A DNA stretch of 64,000 nt, taken from assembly GCA_900129675.1 (NCBI GenBank), contig FSRD01000002.1, forward strand, positions 682,001 through 746,000. The letters run 5' to 3'. Of the stretch, positions 60,451 to 64,000 are shown one piece after another; position 1 is the first letter of the stretch, and every line of letters starts with the position of its first letter. Position numbers and translations under genes: made by a program. The notes under the pieces were generated by a model. It did no database searches. It saw nothing but the letters and a program-made list of their open reading frames with translations, and was not told the DNA's origin. This stretch comes from Bradyrhizobium erythrophlei (GTDB lineage Bacteria; Pseudomonadota; Alphaproteobacteria; Rhizobiales; Xanthobacteraceae).

Positions 60451-60768
60451 CTACGCTGCCACGCCAACCCGCGCGGCCGATTTCATTCGTGTGGGTTTGC
60501 CGCCCGGCGGGCCTTTGGGGTGGTGGTCCAGCGCGGACATCGCCTCAAGCACATCATCGATGGTGACCAGGCGGCGCGAGCCTGGCAATTCTCTCAGCGC
60601 AGGGTTCGATGCCACGGCAGCAGCATCCGACGCCCAGGATGCGAGGATGGCGCGCTTCTCGCCGAGCGATATCGTCTGGTCCGCCACAACGTCGCGGGGA
60701 TGGTCATAGACCGAGCCGGGATGCAATATCGCATTTAGGTCGATAATGTTGTCGGCATGGTCGATCAT
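60451..60768 (-). CDS. Small conserved protein, unknown function
   Basis: A 105-residue protein (LNAILHPGSVYDHPRDVVAD, EKRAILASWASDAAAV, DDVLEAMSALDHHPKGPPGG). ATG 60768 has AAGGAGG upstream. From memory it resembles conserved proteins that often lie near hsp20 genes in Bradyrhizobium. Function unknown; 85 bp downstream of hsp20. Confidence 0.65.
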   Translation of the reverse strand: MIDHADNIIDLNAILHPGSVYDHPRDVVADQTISLGEKRAILASWASDAAAVASNPALRELPGSRRLVTIDDVLEAMSALDHHPKGPPGGKPTRMKSAARVGVAA

Positions 60769-60853
60769 CGGGTGGTCCTCCTTTCTTTCCGTCACCGCTG
60801 ATCAACCCGCCCGGTTTTCCGGGCGGGAATGTACAAGTCTACCAAGTCGAGAT

Positions 60854-61309
60854 TTACGCGGCCTTGCCTTCGAGTTGATGCACGTTGCTGGCCGCTGCGC
60901 CGTTGATGGCAATTCGCCGCGGCTTCATCGCCTCGGGAATTTCCCGGAACAACTCGATCTTCAGCAGGCCGTTCTCGAACGCGGCGCTCCTCACCTGGAC
61001 ATAGTCGGCGAGATTGAATTGTCGCTTGAACGGCCGGGCGGAAATGCCCCGATACAGATATTCGTGCTCGGCCTTGTCAGCCTTGTGGCCCTCGATGGTG
61101 ACCACGTTCTGCTCGGCCGTCACCGAGATATCGTCGGGCGCAAAACCGGCAACCGCGAGCGAAATCTGGTAGCGGTCGTCGCCGAGCCGTTCGATGTTGT
61201 AGGGGGGGTAGTTGTCCTCGCCGGCGCGCTGGGCGGTTTCAGCGAGGTCGAAAAGGCGGTCGAAACCGATGGTCGAACGCCAAAGGGGAGAGAAGTCGTA
61301 CGTGCGCAT
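60854..61309 (-). CDS. Hsp20-family small heat-shock protein
   Basis: A 151-residue alpha-crystallin-domain chaperone. The N-terminal RTYDFSPLWRSTIGFDRLFDL is typical of class A rhizobial sHSPs (IbpA-like). The crystallin domain runs YPPYNIERLGDDRYQISLAV to GLLKIELFREIPEAMKPRRI. It holds unfolded proteins for refolding. ATG 61309 follows GGAGG. The 5' leader folds into a ROSE-type RNA thermometer, so translation should rise with temperature. Confidence 0.93.
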   Translation of the reverse strand: MRTYDFSPLWRSTIGFDRLFDLAETAQRAGEDNYPPYNIERLGDDRYQISLAVAGFAPDDISVTAEQNVVTIEGHKADKAEHEYLYRGISARPFKRQFNLADYVQVRSAAFENGLLKIELFREIPEAMKPRRIAINGAAASNVHQLEGKAA

Positions 61310-61420
61310 AGCCAGATCCTCCAAAGAGCAAAATGGGTACGAGCGGCACCGGACACGACCGGTGCCCGTCTCAATTCCCCAACCCGTTACGGCATTGGGG
61401 ACGCCACCTCACGGTGGCGA
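61310..61420 (-). promoter_or_regulatory. ROSE-type RNA thermometer in the hsp20 leader
   Basis: On the minus strand the leader forms successive hairpins: CGCCACC/GGTGGCG, CCCCAA/TTGGGG and GGCACCGG/CCGGTGCC. It ends with the ROSE hallmark TTTTGCTCTTTGGAGGATCT, in which the TTGCT run can pair with the GGAGG ribosome site. Sequence and layout match Bradyrhizobium ROSE elements from memory. A CTTGAAA run at 61454-61448 is a candidate -35 element. Confidence 0.85.
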
Positions 61421-61519
61421 GGGAAAAATAAAAAAACCGGTTTTTGGTTTCAAGGGGTCGGCAGAAAAATTTTCGACCCCGGTCCGATCTAAAGTTAACA
61501 GGACGCCCGAGTCGATGAG

Positions 61520-61680
61520 GTGACCGAATGAGGGCAGCCCGCTTCCGCTCCTGGCACATCGCGTCATTTCGCTGCGCTGCGGAATTTGGTCGCTATCGGG
61601 GCATAGGGGACATGGCCGGACTTGCTGCTGGCTCGACCCGATCGCGAATGACCCAAAGCGGGCGTCACGACCGTACGGCA
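61520..61680. repeat. Degenerate intergenic repeat copy
   Basis: It contains cgcttccgctcctggcaca, aatttggtcgctatcgggg and cgaatgacccaaagcgggcg, the same short blocks as the other repeats. Non-coding; it lies between hsp20 and the PsiE gene. Confidence 0.6.
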
Positions 61681-61736
61681 CTATCATTTGTGAAAATCAT
61701 GCTATGCCTAAAGCCCGCTGGCTGATGGAGCCGACG

Positions 61737-62219
61737 ATGCCTTTGAAAAAGGAATTTTCTGATCTGCGCCTGTCGTTCGAGCCGCTGACGCTCTACCAGA
61801 AATTCGAGCAAGTCTGCGTCCTGATGCTGACCACGCTGATCGCCATCATCATTGCCCTCGCGCTGTGGAATCTGACGCTGAAAATCCTGCTCAGCATCTG
61901 GGCAACCAATTTCGATCCGACCGATTATGGTGTGTTCCAGACGGTGTTCGGCATGATCTTTACCGTCATCATTGCACTCGAGTTCAAGCGCTCCCTGCTG
62001 GTGGTGGCGGAGCGGCGCGACAGTGTTGTGCAAGTACGCTCTGTCATCCTGATTGCGTTGCTGGCGGTGGTACGCAAATTGATCATTCTCGATCTGTCGA
62101 GCACGGATGCCTTCCATCTGCTGGCGCTCGCCGCAGCCATCCTCGCGCTGGGCGCCGTCTATTGGCTGGTGCGCGACCAAGGGCAGCCGCGCGAAATCAT
62201 CGCGGCGGGAGACGGATGA
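61737..62219 (+). CDS. PsiE-family inner-membrane protein
   Basis: A 160-residue protein with four membrane helices and the PsiE-type core (FGMIFTVIIALEFKRSLL, SVILIALLAVVRKLIILDL). PsiE is known as a phosphate-starvation-inducible protein of unclear function. ATG 61737 is chosen for the GGAG site 6 nt upstream; ATG 61704 would add 11 residues. Confidence 0.82.
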   Translation: MPLKKEFSDLRLSFEPLTLYQKFEQVCVLMLTTLIAIIIALALWNLTLKILLSIWATNFDPTDYGVFQTVFGMIFTVIIALEFKRSLLVVAERRDSVVQVRSVILIALLAVVRKLIILDLSSTDAFHLLALAAAILALGAVYWLVRDQGQPREIIAAGDG

Positions 62220-62329
62220 GGTTGCCTTGCAGGCGGTCGCTACAAAGCTGACAAAACGAGTTCAAATTCGAAGTTCCTAGCCTGACGCGAGGAAACAGGT
62301 TGCCAGCAAACCGACCTGCACTTCTGTTG

Positions 62330-62440
62330 TTGGCACAACTCGGACATGCCGCCGTGGTCGCTCTATGTCCGTTGTTGGGGGCAGAGCGGAAAACATATAC
62401 TCCCATTGAGCTTTTCAGCTTTTGACCCAGGCCGTGTGGA
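62330..62440. repeat. Degenerate intergenic repeat copy
   Basis: It reads atgtccgttgttgggggcag, agcggaa, then gcttttgacccaggc, the block order of 58805-58880. Non-coding. The rest of 62220-62605 holds no supported gene. Confidence 0.6.
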
Positions 62441-62605
62441 AACGCCTTTCATCCACCAAAAACTAGAGCGGATGGGCGTGGTCCACGTCGACGTGACCGT
62501 CTGAGCATATTTTGCGGTATCGAGTCTGGAGTCAATCCGGGCACAACCTCAAGCCATGCTGAGCGACTTGAACGGTCACACGGCGCGCGCAACGTGACAC
62601 GCTCC

Positions 62606-64000
62606 TCAAACCCGGATTGCCGCGAGGAGCGGTTTGATACCGACGATGTTCATCACGCGCGTGAGGTTGTAGGCGAGCACGTGCAGCGCCATTTCAGTCG
62701 CTACCTTCGGCAGCGTCTTCATCAGAAAGTGCGTCGCACCCATCCGCATCTTCAGCGTGGCGAACGGATGCTCGACGGTTTCGCGGCGCACACGCATGGC
62801 TTGCGGGTTCTGATCGAGCCGCGTCTGCGCGGCTTCGACGACGTGTTCGTGTTCCCATCGTTTGATGCGGCGCTCGTTGGCCGTTGTGCACCTATCCTTG
62901 AGCGGGCATGTGCGGCACGCCTTCGTCAAGTAAATCCGCATTTTCTGGCCACCTTCATCAGCGGTGAAGTGGTGCGCCAGCTTCTCGCCGGCCGGGCAGC
63001 GATAGACATCGTCCTTGGCCAAATAAACAAAATCAGGTTTCCCAAAACGACCTGCCGACTTGGCGCCCGAGGTTTGCGGCTTGGGCAGCGTGACCGCGAC
63101 ACCGGCCTGTTCGCAGGCCAGGATTTCCTCACCTTTGAAGTAACCCCGATCCGCAACGACGTCCAAGTTATCGCTGCGCAGCGCGGCTTTCGCCGCCTGC
63201 GCCATCGTCGCCAGTTGCGATCTATCGGTGCCGATGTTGGTGACCTCGTGCGCGACAATCAGATGGTTCGTGGTGTCGACCGCACTTTGCACATTGTAAG
63301 CGACCATGCCTGAGCCGCGCCCGCTCGTTGCCATCGAACGGCAATCGGGATCGGTCAGCGATATCTGCTTGTCAGGCGAGGCGAGCAATGCCTTTTCAAT
63401 CGCGGCCAGCCGCTTCACTTCTTCTTCAAGCTTCGAAAGCTTTTCCTTAAGCCGCGTCTTGGTGAGCTGCACCGTTTCCGACGGCTCTTCTCCTTCGGCA
63501 GTCTGGCGGTCGGCGGTGTCGAGTTGGCTCATGTAGCGCGCCACGCTCTCTTCGATCTGCTTCTGGCGGCGCTGGATCTTGCCCTCCGTGAAGTTGTTGT
63601 CGCGACTGTTCACTGCCTTGAACTTGCTGCCGTCGATGGCAACGCTGGCTTTCGCCAGCAGGCCCATCTTGCGGCACAAGGCGATAAAGCGCGCGCAAAC
63701 CTTCTTGATCGCGGGACCATTGTCCTTGCGGAAGTCGGCGATGGTTTTGTGATCCGGAACGAGCCGCCCGGTCAGCCACATCACTTCCAGATTGCGGCCA
63801 GCCTCACGCTCCAGCCGCCGGCTCGATTGGACCCGGTTGAGATAGCCGTAGATGTAAAGCTTGAGCATCGCCGAAGGATGATACGCAGGCGGGCCGGTCG
63901 CTGCCGGATCGACGCCGTCAAACCCGAGGTCGCGGAGTTCCAGCGCATCGACGAACACATCGACCGCCCGAACAGGATTGCTCTCGTCGACCCAATCCTC
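62606..64000 (-). CDS. IS1182-family transposase, 5' end beyond the window
   Basis: The frame is open to the right edge (it reads WVDESNPVRAVD before residue 1 of the in-window part), so the true start lies outside. The DDE motif residues are in VAIDGSKFKAVN, VVADRGYFKGEE and ETVEHPFATLKMRMG. The IS1182-type N-terminal domain (PAYHPSAMLKLYIYGYLN) and a Cys cluster (CRTCPLKDRCTT) are present. It appears intact within the window. Confidence 0.9.
   Translation of the reverse strand, partial: EDWVDESNPVRAVDVFVDALELRDLGFDGVDPAATGPPAYHPSAMLKLYIYGYLNRVQSSRRLEREAGRNLEVMWLTGRLVPDHKTIADFRKDNGPAIKKVCARFIALCRKMGLLAKASVAIDGSKFKAVNSRDNNFTEGKIQRRQKQIEESVARYMSQLDTADRQTAEGEEPSETVQLTKTRLKEKLSKLEEEVKRLAAIEKALLASPDKQISLTDPDCRSMATSGRGSGMVAYNVQSAVDTTNHLIVAHEVTNIGTDRSQLATMAQAAKAALRSDNLDVVADRGYFKGEEILACEQAGVAVTLPKPQTSGAKSAGRFGKPDFVYLAKDDVYRCPAGEKLAHHFTADEGGQKMRIYLTKACRTCPLKDRCTTANERRIKRWEHEHVVEAAQTRLDQNPQAMRVRRETVEHPFATLKMRMGATHFLMKTLPKVATEMALHVLAYNLTRVMNIVGIKPLLAAIRV

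Noticed and set aside
1..64000. tRNA genes, rRNA genes and CRISPR arrays
   Set aside because: I looked for cloverleaf-like TTCGANNC motifs with CCA ends and for evenly spaced short repeats and recognised none; a tRNAscan/Infernal run would be decisive.

Overview
The window looks like accessory DNA from a Bradyrhizobium/Rhodopseudomonas-type alphaproteobacterium. Supporting signs are a high-GC gene style, a ROSE-type RNA thermometer before an hsp20 gene, several degenerate copies of what I take to be an intergenic repeat common in Bradyrhizobiaceae, and integrase-core, ISAs1 and IS1182 insertion sequences. Roughly 2.5-55 kb is a patchwork of short operons for oxidoreductases, alpha/beta hydrolases, glutathione transferases, tautomerases, enolase-superfamily enzymes and their regulators, with many broken genes. 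From about 57 kb to the right the content is more housekeeping-like (lytic transglycosylase, small heat-shock protein, PsiE, small conserved proteins).

Layout: 0-2.5 kb, a truncated serine-recombinase module between two 3' fragments of one IS. 2.5-5.9 kb, an MBL hydrolase cut by that IS, a PPOX-fold protein and a divergent TetR regulator. 5.3-8.9 kb, a minus-strand operon of [2Fe-2S] subunit, molybdopterin dehydrogenase, NIPSNAP and GST. 9.4-11.3 kb, a DUF485 plus ActP-like organic-acid symporter. 11.5-16.1 kb, an exported epoxide-hydrolase/dehalogenase-like enzyme, LysR, DUF4331, Ohr and an NTF2-like protein. 16.6-24.6 kb, LysR, MmgE/PrpD, two tiny tautomerase subunits matching the alpha and beta subunits of trans-3-chloroacrylic acid dehalogenase (CaaD), a chloroperoxidase-like hydrolase, a mandelate-racemase homologue, a malonate semialdehyde decarboxylase-like protein and MmsA. 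24.9-28.8 kb, two inverted 1280-bp ISAs1 copies, one splitting a second enolase-superfamily gene. 28.8-45 kb, regulators and redox enzymes. 45.6-51.7 kb, a ketopantoate-reductase-like enzyme, a third enolase-superfamily enzyme, an MBL lactonase-like protein, a PQQ alcohol dehydrogenase with the lanthanide-type Asp pair, and a substrate-binding-protein/cytochrome c fusion. 52-55.8 kb, tautomerase, VOC protein, SDR, second Ohr and an adenylate cyclase.

The most coherent biological reading is a route for small halogenated or unsaturated C3 acids: 3-chloroacrylate to malonate semialdehyde (CaaD), then acetaldehyde (MSAD) or acetyl-CoA (MmsA), with upstream alcohol and aldehyde oxidation possibly done by the quinoprotein and the Mo-dehydrogenase. 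The enzyme assignments rest on active-site residues I can count in the translations; the pathway itself is inference.

A second theme is structural. Four times, the 5' end of a gene present in the window (three times with its upstream regulatory DNA) recurs elsewhere in the window as a roughly 85-210 bp fragment lying next to an unrelated gene. This looks like promoter and 5'-end shuffling or heavily eroded segmental duplication.
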